Counted from the stretch's first letter, positions 26,701-35,593 are shown. The stretch: DNA of 64,000 bases from Paenibacillus amylolyticus (GCF_001570725.1 NZ_BCNV01000003.1:62001-126000), one strand, 5' to 3'. Made by a program: numbers and translations. Notes: generated by a model not told the origin, from the letters alone.

Positions 26701-28835
26701 ATTATGAGTCTGGTACTCAGGAAACGAATACCGTTTCCATTCAACATACGGGTACAGGGAATCTGGTTCATTTATCTGCATCCCTGAGCGGGAATGATTC
26801 GGATGCCTTTGTTATCACGCAGCCGGATACTGAATTGACCGCTGGAGATCAGACAGAGTTCACTTTGCGTGCCAAAGATGGATTGCCAGCAGGAACATAT
26901 ACAGCTACCGTTACTTTGACAGCAGATCAGATGCTGCCGGTCACTTTCAAAGTAACACAGGCGGTAAATCTGCCTAATGCGCCGGCCAACCCTCGGAATC
27001 TGACAGCTGAACCTGGGGATGGTCATGTAACGTTGAAATGGGAAACGGAACCCGAAGTAGAGTACCGGATTTATATGGCAACAGACGATGATCCTGACTA
27101 TAAGGTTGAAATTACAGACGAGGCATCGTCACCTTATACCATTCCTGAGTTGGTTAACGGTAAGACCTATTACTTTGTTGTAAAAGCAGAGAATAAGGGA
27201 GGTCTTAGTGAAGCCTCCAATCAGGTCAGCGTTACTCCATCAAGCGTTCCGGGGGCGCCAACAGATGTGACGGCGACTCCGGGCAACGGGCAGGCTACAG
27301 TGAGATTTACAGCGCCAGCACATAATGGTGGAAGTACAATTACGGGATACGAAGTGACTGTATCGCCTGGGAATACTATAATTACAGGGAACACTAGTCC
27401 AATTACAGTACCAGGATTGAATAATGGAACGAGCTATACGTTCAATGTGAGAGCAATAAACAGCGCAGGCAGAAGTACAGATTCGGCTATGTCCAATGCA
27501 GTTGTACCTGTAGCGTCCTCTGCTCCGTCGACCACTCCACCCGTGGCACAAGCACCGACGACCACACCAGCGACACCTGCGTCGACGGGCGTAGATATTT
27601 TGGTTAACGGGAAGGTAGAAAACGCTGGGCAAGCGGTGATATCGCAGCGTAATCAACAAACCGCGTTGACGATTGTGATTGATCAGCAGAAGCTGAATGA
27701 TAGGTTGAAGAAGGAAGGACAGCATGCTGTTGTCACGATTCCTATTAATCAAACGTCCGATATCTTTGTTGGCGAACTTAACGGTGAAATGATCAAGACA
27801 ATGGAAGATTATCAAGCCGTTCTAGAATTCAAAACCGAGCAGGCTTCGTACACGGTTCCTGCGGGTCAAATTCGTATCGGGGAGATTGCAGCTCAAGTTG
27901 GAGGGTCCGCAAATTTGCAGGAGATGAAGGTACGGATCGAAATCTCAGCCACGACATCTGTTGAACAAGAAATCGTGGAGCGTGCAGCGATGCAAGGCGA
28001 GTTAGTGCTGGTTGCCCAGCCGCTAAACTTTACCGTTAATGTCGTCCATGGAGACAAGACATTCCAAGTCAAAAATTTCGATGCATATGTGGAAAGAACG
28101 ATAACCATTCCAGACGGCGTAGATCCTGACAAAATTACAACTGGCGTTGTCGTAGAGCCGGATGGATCGGTTCGTCACGTCCCTACCAAAGTGCGCCAAA
28201 ATAATGGAAGATACGAGGCTCAAATCAACAGTTTGACCAATAGCACATACGCGGTGGTTTGGCATCCGCTACAATTTAATGATGTAACGAATCATTGGGG
28301 CAAAGATGCTGTGAACGACATGGGCTCTCGGATGATTGTGGAAGGAGTCGGTAACGGCAACTTCAGTCCTGACCGAGCCGTTACTCGCGCCGAGTTCGCA
28401 ACAATTGTTGTTCGCGGATTAGGACTTCGTCCAGAGAACAAGGATACACCGTTTTCGGATGTCCAGGCGGAGCAATGGTTCAGTGGTGCTATTCATGCAG
28501 CGCAAGCCTACGGTTTGATCAATGGCTTCGAGGATGGCACCTTCCGTCCTGACGACACCATCACCAGAGAACAAGCAATGGTAATTCTGGCTCAAGCCAT
28601 GAAGATTACCGGTTTGCAAGGAACATTGAACGATGCATCTTTGGACGCAACACTCCAAAGGTTCCAGGATGATGCCACTGTATCCTCTTGGGCACGTAGC
28701 GGAGCAGCAGACAGTGTGAGGTCAGGCCTTGTCCAAGGGCGCAGCGAGTCTCTACTGGTGCCAAAAGGCAAGATTACTCGGGCTGAGATTGCAACCATGA
28801 TGCAGAGATTGCTGCAAAAGTCGAATCTGATCTAA
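23709..28835 (+). CDS. S-layer-anchored multidomain surface protein, 1708 aa
   Basis: Exported protein held on the cell wall. ATG 23709 follows GGAGGGGG; the frame can be read from TTG 23682. Layout by residue: signal peptide (about 20-42, LAIILFIPSLVIGGG); a repeat domain of seven or so LYAIWSE...IRVKKYDG-x-W units (about 41-434), likely a beta-propeller; six Ig-like (BIG2-type) repeats of exactly 90 residues (442-981); a further beta domain (about 982-1086); two fibronectin type III domains (about 1091-1269); a Thr/Pro linker; an uncharacterised domain (about 1295-1517); and three SLH motifs (about 1521-1708) for binding pyruvylated wall polymer. It may be an adhesin or a carbohydrate-binding protein; no catalytic domain was recognised. 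Confidence 0.9.
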   Translation: MVSVGVVSKKYGNYRRMAHLFLAIILFIPSLVIGGGVTSAASGWSIIDGYGATGINVNPAMRGEKPAIVEWNGEIYVAWRETIQSTPTINQIRVKKFNGSNWVSVDGGHPTLGLNYDVTKDVVSPTLAVYNNALYLSWSEMKTSSIGQIRVKKYDGTSWTNAEGGSVEGINGSPSISASTPKLTEYNNELYAIWTEAAKIRAKKYNGTTWTSLDGGGADGLNVSPGSGAGSPVIAVYGNDLYALWSERVSTGFSTVRAKKYDGNNWTVVDGGAGLNKVSWNNAITPVLSVIDDHLYVAWVEARGGQYSTDDQIRVKKFDGSTWTNIDGDGEYGINVNIGMRAFEVQLASLNNELYAIWSEYSGVTSNAIPIFKIRVKKYDGNGWVLAENGRNGGLNAFGTKTASNPAITAMNGALYAVWDENDRAVVNIRAAQFSPPPPPSVTSVSVSPITTSIMQGGSRQLSAVVNAVGDAPTTVTWNSSDVTNKVAVNATGLVTVARDATPGNYIITATSAFDSTKTATSTVTVTYAPAVQSITVSPSTDSLMQGESIQLTATVVAVGGAPDTVRWHSSDLSNKVTVDATGKVSVASDATPGDYTITASSTYDTFKRESAVITVTYAPAVNSVSVSPDTDSLMQGESRQLVATVNAVGGAGATVTWNSSDTDNKVEVSDTGFVTVAADAVPGNYTITATSTVDSSKVGTATITVTYAPAVNGVSVTPDPASIVQGDGIQLEAIVEAVGGASTEVTWNSSDLTGKVEVSDTGFVTAAADAVPGDYTITATSIEDGSKIGMATVTVTYAPAIHNITVNPESANVAQGRSEQLTATVTAVGGADPSVMWASNDSSNKVTVSSMGNVSVASDAVPGDYVITATSVYDLTKVATANIKVTYAPAVNSVRVNPATDSLMQGESRQLTATVDTVGGADITVTWSSSDATNKVKVNDTGYVTVEADAEPGEYTIFATSTVDISKKGSMILTVTAAPTYTIASIEDRTLEPLLLDYESGTQETNTVSIQHTGTGNLVHLSASLSGNDSDAFVITQPDTELTAGDQTEFTLRAKDGLPAGTYTATVTLTADQMLPVTFKVTQAVNLPNAPANPRNLTAEPGDGHVTLKWETEPEVEYRIYMATDDDPDYKVEITDEASSPYTIPELVNGKTYYFVVKAENKGGLSEASNQVSVTPSSVPGAPTDVTATPGNGQATVRFTAPAHNGGSTITGYEVTVSPGNTIITGNTSPITVPGLNNGTSYTFNVRAINSAGRSTDSAMSNAVVPVASSAPSTTPPVAQAPTTTPATPASTGVDILVNGKVENAGQAVISQRNQQTALTIVIDQQKLNDRLKKEGQHAVVTIPINQTSDIFVGELNGEMIKTMEDYQAVLEFKTEQASYTVPAGQIRIGEIAAQVGGSANLQEMKVRIEISATTSVEQEIVERAAMQGELVLVAQPLNFTVNVVHGDKTFQVKNFDAYVERTITIPDGVDPDKITTGVVVEPDGSVRHVPTKVRQNNGRYEAQINSLTNSTYAVVWHPLQFNDVTNHWGKDAVNDMGSRMIVEGVGNGNFSPDRAVTRAEFATIVVRGLGLRPENKDTPFSDVQAEQWFSGAIHAAQAYGLINGFEDGTFRPDDTITREQAMVILAQAMKITGLQGTLNDASLDATLQRFQDDATVSSWARSGAADSVRSGLVQGRSESLLVPKGKITRAEIATMMQRLLQKSNLI
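25032..26651 (+). repeat. Six tandem in-frame 270-bp repeats (Ig-like domains)
   Basis: Unit starts at 25032, 25302, 25572, 25842, 26112 and 26382, all exactly 270 bases apart, each encoding V-x-S-V-x-V-x-P ... TVTYAPA. DNA words such as ATGCACCAGCCGT and ACGGTGACGTATGCACC recur at the unit boundaries, so the copies arose by recent duplication and could change number by recombination. Confidence 0.92.
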
Positions 28836-28892
28836 TTGCCTAAAGTACATCTGTTTTAGGTGGCGATGTTGGTTATACGGCATAATAATCAT

Positions 28893-28938
28893 AAAGCGGA
28901 ATATGGGCTTTGTAAGCCTGTGTTTCCGCTTTTTTTTA
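28893..28938 (+). terminator. Terminator after the SLH protein gene
   Basis: AAAGCGGAA (28893-28901) pairs with TTTCCGCTTT (28923-28932), with an inner GGGCTT/AAGCCT stem, followed by a run of T. The next 290 bases up to the dus start hold no gene that I can see. Confidence 0.85.
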
Positions 28939-29225
28939 AAGTTGAAAGGTTGCATTCCTGAATAATTGAACCGAGTTTGCCTCCGATATTTCCAATAGGT
29001 AAGAACATATCAAATTTAAGTTTCGGTGGAATTTTTATAAACTGCAGTGTAACGAGCCTTTCTTTTATGTGAATTAATTGGGTTGAGATGCTCCTCAGAG
29101 GTTGTGATATACTCAATGGTATGTGTCTGATGTACAATGATGTTGTTTGCACGATGTAGCATGCAGAATAATTAACTATTAATGAGGACATAGACTGTCC
29201 TGGAATGCATAGAGGAGCTTTTGAG

Positions 29226-30218
29226 ATGACAAAGGAAAACTTTTGGCGTGAATTGCCACGACCATTTTTTATACTGGCACCGATGGAAGATGTGACGGAT
29301 GTGGTGTTTCGGCATGTCGTAAGTGAAGCGGGCAGACCGGATGTGTTTTTTACGGAGTTTGCGAATACAGAGAGTTATTGTCACCCGGAGGGGCACCATA
29401 GTGTGCGCGGGCGTTTGACTTTTACAGCGGACGAACAGCCGATTGTAGCTCATATCTGGGGAGATAAACCAGAATTCTTTCGTGAGATGAGTATCGGTAT
29501 GGCTAAGGAAGGCTTTAAAGGGTTAGATATTAATATGGGATGCCCTGTAGCGAATGTAGCGGAGAATGGAAAAGGAAGCGGCCTGATCTGCCGGCCAGCC
29601 CTTGCGGCGGAGATTATTCAGGCGGCGAAAGCCGGAGGATTGCCTGTTAGTGTAAAAACAAGGCTCGGTTTCACAGCTGTAGACGAATGGCGCGACTGGT
29701 TAACTCATATTTTGCAACAAGACATTGTTAATCTATCTATTCACTTGCGGACGAGAGAAGAAATGAGCAAAGTAGACGCTCACTGGGAGCTGATCCCGGA
29801 GATTAAAAAACTTCGTGACGAGATAGCACCCAATACTCTTCTAACGATTAATGGGGATATTCCCGACCGTGAGACAGGCCTCAGACTCGTGGAGCAATAT
29901 GGTGTGGATGGCATTATGATTGGACGAGGTATTTTCCAGAATCCCTTTGCTTTTGAGAAGGAGCCGAAGAAACACAGTAGTGAGGAATTACTTGGTCTGC
30001 TGCGGCTGCATCTGGATCTCCATGATCAATATTCAGGACAGGAGCCGCGTTCGTTCAGTGCGCTTGCTCGGTTTTTTAAAGTCTATGTTCGTGGCTTCCG
30101 CGGTGCTAGTGAGCTGAGAAACAGTTTGATGAACGCCAAGTCGACAAGTGAAGTTCGTACGTTGCTTAATGAATTTGGGAGTAAGGATCAAGATGAGGCG
30201 GAGGAACATGGGATTTAA
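29226..30218 (+). CDS. tRNA-dihydrouridine synthase family protein, 330 aa
   Basis: FMN-dependent reductase that makes dihydrouridine in tRNA D-loops. The TIM-barrel begins FFILAPMEDVTDVVFRHVV; the conserved DINMGCPVANVAENGKGSGL region holds the Cys that acts as general acid, followed by VKTRLGF and the phosphate-binding IMIGRGIFQNPFAF. GAGGAG (29211-29216) lies nine bases before ATG 29226. Compared with the B. subtilis DusB group it is slightly divergent (MEDVTDVVFRH where MAGVTDxAFR is usual) and may be the second Dus paralogue found in many Firmicutes. Confidence 0.9.
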   Translation: MTKENFWRELPRPFFILAPMEDVTDVVFRHVVSEAGRPDVFFTEFANTESYCHPEGHHSVRGRLTFTADEQPIVAHIWGDKPEFFREMSIGMAKEGFKGLDINMGCPVANVAENGKGSGLICRPALAAEIIQAAKAGGLPVSVKTRLGFTAVDEWRDWLTHILQQDIVNLSIHLRTREEMSKVDAHWELIPEIKKLRDEIAPNTLLTINGDIPDRETGLRLVEQYGVDGIMIGRGIFQNPFAFEKEPKKHSSEELLGLLRLHLDLHDQYSGQEPRSFSALARFFKVYVRGFRGASELRNSLMNAKSTSEVRTLLNEFGSKDQDEAEEHGI

Positions 30219-30257
30219 GTTTCCGAGTTTGGAGAAAAAATAAAAATTGATTGATAT

Positions 30258-30323
30258 ACACCCCTTAGAAAGACATTGAGATAAGCCCTTGGTTTATCCG
30301 ATAAGATTCTAGGGGGTGTTTTC
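30258..30323 (+). terminator. Long hairpin terminator after the dus gene
   Basis: ACACCCCTTAGAA (30258-30270) pairs with TTCTAGGGGGTGT (30307-30319), one mismatch, with an inner GATAA/TTATC stem and TTTT after the right arm. Confidence 0.7.
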
Positions 30324-30372
30324 ATGATGAGACCCGCAGATACAAACCGAATAAATATGTTATCTTCAACAA

Positions 30373-30406
30373 TGATATTGATAATCAAACTCATTTAGAA
30401 TACGAT
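30373..30406 (+). promoter_or_regulatory. Fur box overlapping a sigma-A promoter of the iron-uptake operon
   Basis: TGATATTGATAATCA (30373-30387) matches the 7-1-7 Fur consensus TGATAATnATTATCA at all but two positions. It overlaps the -35 box TTGATA (30378-30383); a 17-base spacer leads to TACGAT (30401-30406). Binding of Fur with iron would block this promoter, consistent with the siderophore-uptake genes that follow. Confidence 0.7.
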
Positions 30407-30441
30407 CTATATTAAAATGTGATTTGAAGGAGTGAAGATAG

Positions 30442-32451
30442 ATGCATGAAGAACCGAGCTTAACCGATTATTTCACCAATGAAATGATTGAGAAGATTGC
30501 TCGATTATGGTCACACACTCCCATTTCATTAATAGACGTTCGCAGTAAATGGGTCTATCCGAATCGTCCTATCGAAAATTACCGAATGCCTAGCAGCATG
30601 CTGGTTTATGCATATGGTGGACTCGCGGATGTAAAACTGAATCATATTCATTACAGCATGAATCGTTTTGGAATTTTTCATGGAGGCAAGGGAGCAGAAT
30701 TAAGTATTACGCCTTCAGATTCACAGATTCATACAATCATGGTTCTTTACAAACCGGAGCCGCCTTCCTTCTATAAGAAAGAAATAATTCGGTTATTGGA
30801 AGAGATTGATCCATTCATACAGCTGTACGGGTACGTTCCCCAAAACCCGATACAGTTCCAAGACAAATTCCAGCAGATGTTGGACAGTTGGCAACGTATA
30901 ACGGCAATGAACCAATTTCGTGCCAAAAATCTGCTGTATCAAATTATTCACGATATTTACAAGGATATGCAAACGGAAGGTGTGCATTATCTTCAACCTG
31001 ATCCCGTCAATTCGGCCAAACAATATCTTAATGAACACTACAGAGAACCGATTTTGTTTCAGGAAATAGCCGATATGTTTTCCATTAGTAATGGCCAACT
31101 GACTCGTTTGTTCAAAAAAAAGGAAGGCATAGGATTGCAAGAGTATCTGATTCAAAAGCGGCTTGAAGTAGCGCGAACTCTTCTGACCAATACGGAATCG
31201 ACAATCAAGGAAATTGCTCTGGGTTGTGGTTTTATTGATGAGAAGAATCTATTTCGTATGTTTAGAAAGCATTACAAGATGACCCCTAACGATTATCGGA
31301 AAATAAAAGCACCAGGCATGCCGGATTATGGTATTGATAATAATTCTCACCGTTTATACAATGAGGAAGGGCTAGACAACCTAGCCAAAATACATAGTGA
31401 CGGGGAGTTAACCATGTTTGGACAAACAAGAAGCAAGGAAATGATAATGGCCGCGATGATGAGCTTGATGTTGTTGTTATCAGCGTGCTCGGGTACTGTA
31501 CCGGCGAATAATGGAGCCTCAGCAAGTGAACCACCGGCGCAGACACAACAGGTACAATCATCGGCAAGTGCGGAGACGAAGGTAGCAGAGTCAACTCCGA
31601 AGACAAGGACGGTCAACACGATTATGGGTGAAATAGAAGTTCCTTCTAATCCTGAGCGTGTAGTAGTCAATTGGTACGCTGGAGATGCGGTTACTTTAGG
31701 CTTAAATATTGTAGGTACAACGGTTGGGCAGAGTACAGAAAGTTCTTACAACAAGCTTCCATATTGGGATGAGCTATCCAAATATACGTTTATTGAAAAG
31801 TGGGAAACGGAAGATATAATGGCACTTGAACCAGATTTGATCATTACGCATAAGGAAGAGGACTTCGATAAATTCAGAAACATTGCTCCGGTGCTTGTGA
31901 TTTCAGGTAATGAAATGACACCAACAGAGAGATTGAAGTTTCTAGGAGAAGCGACTGGACGTGGCGAGATTGCAACTCAAGTGTTGGATAACTTCGAGAC
32001 CAGGCTAACTACTGCCAAACAATTGATAAACAGCGAACGATTCAAAGACCAGACGTTTACAATTAATCAGGATTGGGGTTCAACCGGATCGTGGGCTGGC
32101 ATTGGATTTGAAAGCGAGTCTCGTGGCGGAACGCTTCTATACAATTTCCTGGGAACAAAATTACCGGATAACGTGCAGGCCCTGCTCGACAAATCGGGGG
32201 ATGATTATGCCATTCTTAGTTATGAAGTTGCCCATGAGTATTTTGGTGACTATGTATTATGGTTCGAATCTCCGGGCAAAGAATCGGAATATCAAAAGAC
32301 AGAAATATGGAACAGTATTCCAGCTGTAGCCACTCATAAAATTGCAATTATTCCGGCAGAGGAATATGGGCTATTCTTTTTCTCCGACGTAGCTGCCATG
32401 ACTGCGCAACTGGATTATATCACGAACCTTCTGCAATCATTAGAAGGCTAA
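30442..32451 (+). CDS. AraC-family regulator joined in frame to an iron-siderophore-binding lipoprotein, 669 aa
   Basis: Residues 1-165 are a sensor-like N-terminal domain, about 190-290 the two AraC helix-turn-helix motifs (ISNGQLTRLFKKKEGIG and IKEIALGCGFIDEKNLFRMFRKHYKMTPNDYRK). After a 30-residue linker comes M325 and a full lipoprotein signal with lipobox L-S-A-C (Cys349), an Ala/Ser/Gln linker and a FecB/TroA-like binding domain (about 395-669). M325 (ATG 31414) has GGGGAG six bases upstream, so the lipoprotein can be made alone from the internal start, in addition to a possible membrane-tethered full-length regulator. AraC-binding-domain fusions such as B. subtilis Btr are known, but Btr lacks an export signal. 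The gene lies behind a Fur box and two bases before the permease genes. Confidence 0.88.
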   Translation: MHEEPSLTDYFTNEMIEKIARLWSHTPISLIDVRSKWVYPNRPIENYRMPSSMLVYAYGGLADVKLNHIHYSMNRFGIFHGGKGAELSITPSDSQIHTIMVLYKPEPPSFYKKEIIRLLEEIDPFIQLYGYVPQNPIQFQDKFQQMLDSWQRITAMNQFRAKNLLYQIIHDIYKDMQTEGVHYLQPDPVNSAKQYLNEHYREPILFQEIADMFSISNGQLTRLFKKKEGIGLQEYLIQKRLEVARTLLTNTESTIKEIALGCGFIDEKNLFRMFRKHYKMTPNDYRKIKAPGMPDYGIDNNSHRLYNEEGLDNLAKIHSDGELTMFGQTRSKEMIMAAMMSLMLLLSACSGTVPANNGASASEPPAQTQQVQSSASAETKVAESTPKTRTVNTIMGEIEVPSNPERVVVNWYAGDAVTLGLNIVGTTVGQSTESSYNKLPYWDELSKYTFIEKWETEDIMALEPDLIITHKEEDFDKFRNIAPVLVISGNEMTPTERLKFLGEATGRGEIATQVLDNFETRLTTAKQLINSERFKDQTFTINQDWGSTGSWAGIGFESESRGGTLLYNFLGTKLPDNVQALLDKSGDDYAILSYEVAHEYFGDYVLWFESPGKESEYQKTEIWNSIPAVATHKIAIIPAEEYGLFFFSDVAAMTAQLDYITNLLQSLEG

Positions 32452-32452
32452 T

Positions 32453-33481
32453 ATGGAAGCCAGTCGATCTTCCGCTTCTCTGCTCCCCAAAAGTCGACTC
32501 CTGTTGTACACAATAACAGGAGTCATCCTTCTAATTATCATGTCATTTCTCTCTATTTCTCTGGGTGCGGCAGATATGCAATTTTCAACTGCTTGGGGAG
32601 CCGTTTTTGGCTTTGATGCTGCAATTACAGAGCATCAGATTGTTAGAACGTTCCGATTGCCTCGAACCTTTGCAGACATTATAGTCGGCAGCAGTCTTGC
32701 CCTTTGTGGTGCGATCATGCAGGGAACGACGCGTAATTCATTGGCCGACTCGGGACTGATGGGGATCAGTTCCGGCGCGGTGTTTGCCATAGCGCTGAGC
32801 ATGGCCTTTTTCCCGGCCTCTACTTATGGTGTGACCATGTTCTTTGCTTGTATGGGGGCAGCTATTACAACGGGACTGACATATTTTATTGCTTCAGTCG
32901 GCAAGCGCGGAATGACTCCCCAACGATTGGTACTGGGAGGAATGTCCATTTCGATGCTGTTTGGTGCATTCTCCCAATTTATTGCAATCAGATACCAATT
33001 GGGAGAATCACTGGCATTTTGGACGGCAGGAGGAACAGCAGGAGCAACTTGGAGTGAAGTCATGTTTGTTACTCCTGTTTTTCTGGCAGGTGTCATTGCG
33101 TCCATTGTGTTGTCCCCATTCGTAGCTGCCATGAGTTTAGGAGAAGAGGTAGCCTCTGGATTGGGATTGAAAACCAGATATATTCTACTAATGTCAACGA
33201 TTGTAGTGCTTGTTCTAACGGGGTTGTCGGTTATCGTAGTAGGCCCTGTCGGATTTGTCGGCCTGATAACCCCACATATTGTCCGAGGGCTAGTTGGTGT
33301 GGACTATCGTTATATCATTCCGGTATCGGGCATATACGGTGCTCTCTTGACTGTTTCAGCGGATCTGGCAGGTCGTCTGATCAATAAGCCATATGAAACG
33401 CCGATTGGCGTCACATTTGCTGTAATTGGTGTTCCCTACTTTCTCTACCTGGTTCGCAAGCAGAGGAGGGAGATTCAATGA
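32453..33481 (+). CDS. Iron-siderophore ABC transporter permease, FecCD family, 342 aa
   Basis: Inner-membrane subunit of a ferric siderophore importer (BtuC/FhuB fold, about nine or ten helices). Diagnostic stretches are RTFRLPRTFADIIVGSSLALCGAIMQGTTRN near the N-terminus and VGPVGFVGLITPHIVRGLVG near the C-terminus. ATG 32453 is two bases after the preceding stop and its own stop overlaps the next permease start (ATGA). No ATPase gene is present in this operon; as with B. subtilis FeuBC, an ATPase encoded elsewhere (YusV type) may serve it. Confidence 0.94.
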   Translation: MEASRSSASLLPKSRLLLYTITGVILLIIMSFLSISLGAADMQFSTAWGAVFGFDAAITEHQIVRTFRLPRTFADIIVGSSLALCGAIMQGTTRNSLADSGLMGISSGAVFAIALSMAFFPASTYGVTMFFACMGAAITTGLTYFIASVGKRGMTPQRLVLGGMSISMLFGAFSQFIAIRYQLGESLAFWTAGGTAGATWSEVMFVTPVFLAGVIASIVLSPFVAAMSLGEEVASGLGLKTRYILLMSTIVVLVLTGLSVIVVGPVGFVGLITPHIVRGLVGVDYRYIIPVSGIYGALLTVSADLAGRLINKPYETPIGVTFAVIGVPYFLYLVRKQRREIQ

Positions 33482-34491
33482 AAGCACGCCGATCTCCCGC
33501 AGTGAGAGCTGTCATCATGATGCTGACCACGTCGATTATCATCCTTGTCATTGCATTGATTAGCATCAATTCAGGAAAGATGAATCTGACGCCGCTTGAA
33601 GTATGGCAAGTGTTCATTGGTCAAGGAACAGATCAACAGAACATGATTGTATATGAATTTCGTCTTCCTCGTATTGTGCTAGCGGTCATTGTCGGTATGG
33701 GAATGGGAGTCTCAGGCTGTGTAATGCAAACATTGTTGCGAAACGATATGGCTAGTCCCGGTACGCTGGGGATTAATTCTGGAACAGGGCTGTTCGTCCT
33801 GATTTTCGTGGTGATTTTCTCCGTGCAAGGTGTTTCTTCTGCGATTATTTTACCGCTTCTAGCATTCGTTGGCGGGATGACAGCAGCTATTTTAATTTTT
33901 GTTTTGGCTTATCGGCGTGGAAGGGATATTTCTCCTACTTCATTGATTTTAACAGGTGTGGCTTTGGCAAGCGGATATAGCGCATTTACGATCATGTTGA
34001 CGCTTAAGCTGGATCATACTCAGATGGATTTTATGCTTCGCTGGTTTGCAGGGGAACTGTGGGGAGATGATTGGAGATATTTGCGTGTCTTAGTCCCATG
34101 GACCCTCATCCTGTGTCTGTATGTTTTCTACAAATCCCGGGTGCTTAATGCATTGAAACTTGGTGATTCATTGGGCAAGGGACTTGGAGTGGCTGTAAAA
34201 CTCGAGTTTATAGGTTTAGCCGTTGCGGCGGTTGCCTTATCTTCAGCAAGTGTTTCACTTGGCGGAAACTTTTTCTTTGTTGGACTGATTGCTCCTCATA
34301 TTTCCAGAAGACTGGTGGGTCATAATCATAAGTTTTTGGTGCCAACCTCTTGTCTGACTGGAGCCATGATCGTATTGTTGGCGGACACGATCAGCCGTAC
34401 GATCAGCTTCGGTGCAAATATTCCGACAGGAATTTTAATTACGATCTTGAGCACTCCATATTTTTTGTATTTGTTGTCAAAAGCAAATTGA
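33478..34491 (+). CDS. Iron-siderophore ABC transporter permease, FecCD family, 337 aa
   Basis: Partner permease forming the heterodimeric channel. It shows the same family marks, YEFRLPRIVLAVIVGMGMGVSGCVMQTLLRND and GGNFFFVGLIAPHISRRLVG, with about nine membrane helices. AGGAGGGAG (33465-33473) precedes ATG 33478, which overlaps the stop of the first permease by four bases. The stop is followed after 17 bases by the flavin reductase gene, with a GAGGAGG site between. Confidence 0.94.
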   Translation: MKARRSPAVRAVIMMLTTSIIILVIALISINSGKMNLTPLEVWQVFIGQGTDQQNMIVYEFRLPRIVLAVIVGMGMGVSGCVMQTLLRNDMASPGTLGINSGTGLFVLIFVVIFSVQGVSSAIILPLLAFVGGMTAAILIFVLAYRRGRDISPTSLILTGVALASGYSAFTIMLTLKLDHTQMDFMLRWFAGELWGDDWRYLRVLVPWTLILCLYVFYKSRVLNALKLGDSLGKGLGVAVKLEFIGLAVAAVALSSASVSLGGNFFFVGLIAPHISRRLVGHNHKFLVPTSCLTGAMIVLLADTISRTISFGANIPTGILITILSTPYFLYLLSKAN

Positions 34492-34508
34492 GTAGAGGAG
34501 GAATAGTC

Positions 34509-35555
34509 TTGGATGAACTTTACGATCTTACGATCATTGGCGGTGGGCCAGCTGGTCTCTATGCGGCCTTCTATAGCGGAATGCGAGATATGAAAACCAA
34601 AATTATTGAGGCTAATGATGAATTGGGTGGCGTATTGCGTACGTTCCCGGAAAAAATGATCTGGGATGTCGGCGGCACTACGCCGATTCGCGGCGAAGAA
34701 TTAATTCGCAGGACGATTGATCAGAGCCAGACCTTCCAGCCAACCATTGCATTGGGACAAAAAATAACCAACTTCGAGCGGATGGAAGATGGCACAATTC
34801 GTCTATACACTGAGATAGGCGAACAGCATCACACCAAAACGGTACTACTCGCCGTAGGTTACGGCATACCTAAGCCAGTTAAACTCGAATTGGAAGGTGT
34901 AGAACGTTTTGAAGTAAATAATCTGTTCTATACAGTGACCCAAATGGATTATTTTCGCAATAAGCGTGTCCTCATATCCGGGGGTGGCGATACAGCGGTG
35001 GATTGGGCGAATGAGTTGGAGGGGATCGCAGCCGAAGTTGTTATAGTTCATAGACGTAACCAATTTGGCGGTCACGAACAGCCTGTTAAACAAATGCTGG
35101 ATTCTTCGGTCAGAGTATACACACCACATACCATTTCCGGTCTACATGCGAATGCTGCTGGGGATGCTATAGAGTACGTGACGATATCTCGTTTAGATGA
35201 GAACGGAGAGATGGAGAGTGAGAAAGAACGAATTGTCGTGGATGCAGTTATTGTAAACCATGGTACACGTAGTGATTGGGGAGATCTTGGTGGCTGGGAG
35301 ATGGATCGAGGCGAGTGGAACAAGTTCAAAGTAAATGACAGAATGGAAACCAGTTTGCCCGGTTTTTACTGTGCGGGAGATGCTGCGGGTTATGCAGCAA
35401 AGATTGGTTTAATTGCTACGGCATTCAGCGACTCCATTATTGCGGTCAACCAAGCCAAAGCCTATATTGATCCAACTGCCAAAAGAATGGCGTCGGTTTC
35501 TTCACATAGCGATGTATTTTATGAGTGGAACAAGGCGCTTCAGGAAAATAAGTAA
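34509..35555 (+). CDS. Ferredoxin/flavodoxin-NADP+ reductase-like flavoprotein (YumC/YcgT type), 348 aa
   Basis: Thioredoxin-reductase-like ferredoxin-NADP reductase of the Bacillus type. FAD motif GGGPAGLYAAF at residues 11-21, the NADP motif SGGGDTAVDWANEL and the FAD-closing GDAAGYAAKIGLIATAF are present; there is no CxxC redox pair, which excludes thioredoxin reductase. TTG 34509 is set by AGGAGG seven bases upstream; the frame extends back into the permease. Its place at the end of a Fur-controlled siderophore operon suggests it supplies electrons for reductive release of iron from the imported siderophore; B. subtilis ycgT, a homologue, is also Fur-regulated. Confidence 0.9.
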   Translation: MDELYDLTIIGGGPAGLYAAFYSGMRDMKTKIIEANDELGGVLRTFPEKMIWDVGGTTPIRGEELIRRTIDQSQTFQPTIALGQKITNFERMEDGTIRLYTEIGEQHHTKTVLLAVGYGIPKPVKLELEGVERFEVNNLFYTVTQMDYFRNKRVLISGGGDTAVDWANELEGIAAEVVIVHRRNQFGGHEQPVKQMLDSSVRVYTPHTISGLHANAAGDAIEYVTISRLDENGEMESEKERIVVDAVIVNHGTRSDWGDLGGWEMDRGEWNKFKVNDRMETSLPGFYCAGDAAGYAAKIGLIATAFSDSIIAVNQAKAYIDPTAKRMASVSSHSDVFYEWNKALQENK

Positions 35556-35564
35556 CATTTGTGA

Positions 35565-35593
35565 AAAACATAGCCGATCAGGCTGTGTTTTTT
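35565..35593 (+). terminator. Terminator of the siderophore operon
   Basis: AAAACATAGCC (35565-35575) with GGCTGTGTTTT (35581-35591), one G-U pair, loop GATCA, T-run to 35592. Confidence 0.85.

Noticed and set aside
27240..27815. 191-codon minus-strand frame rich in Cys, Arg and Tyr inside the SLH protein gene
   Set aside because: Antisense shadow of a real gene in a repetitive coding region; no ribosome site and an unnatural composition.
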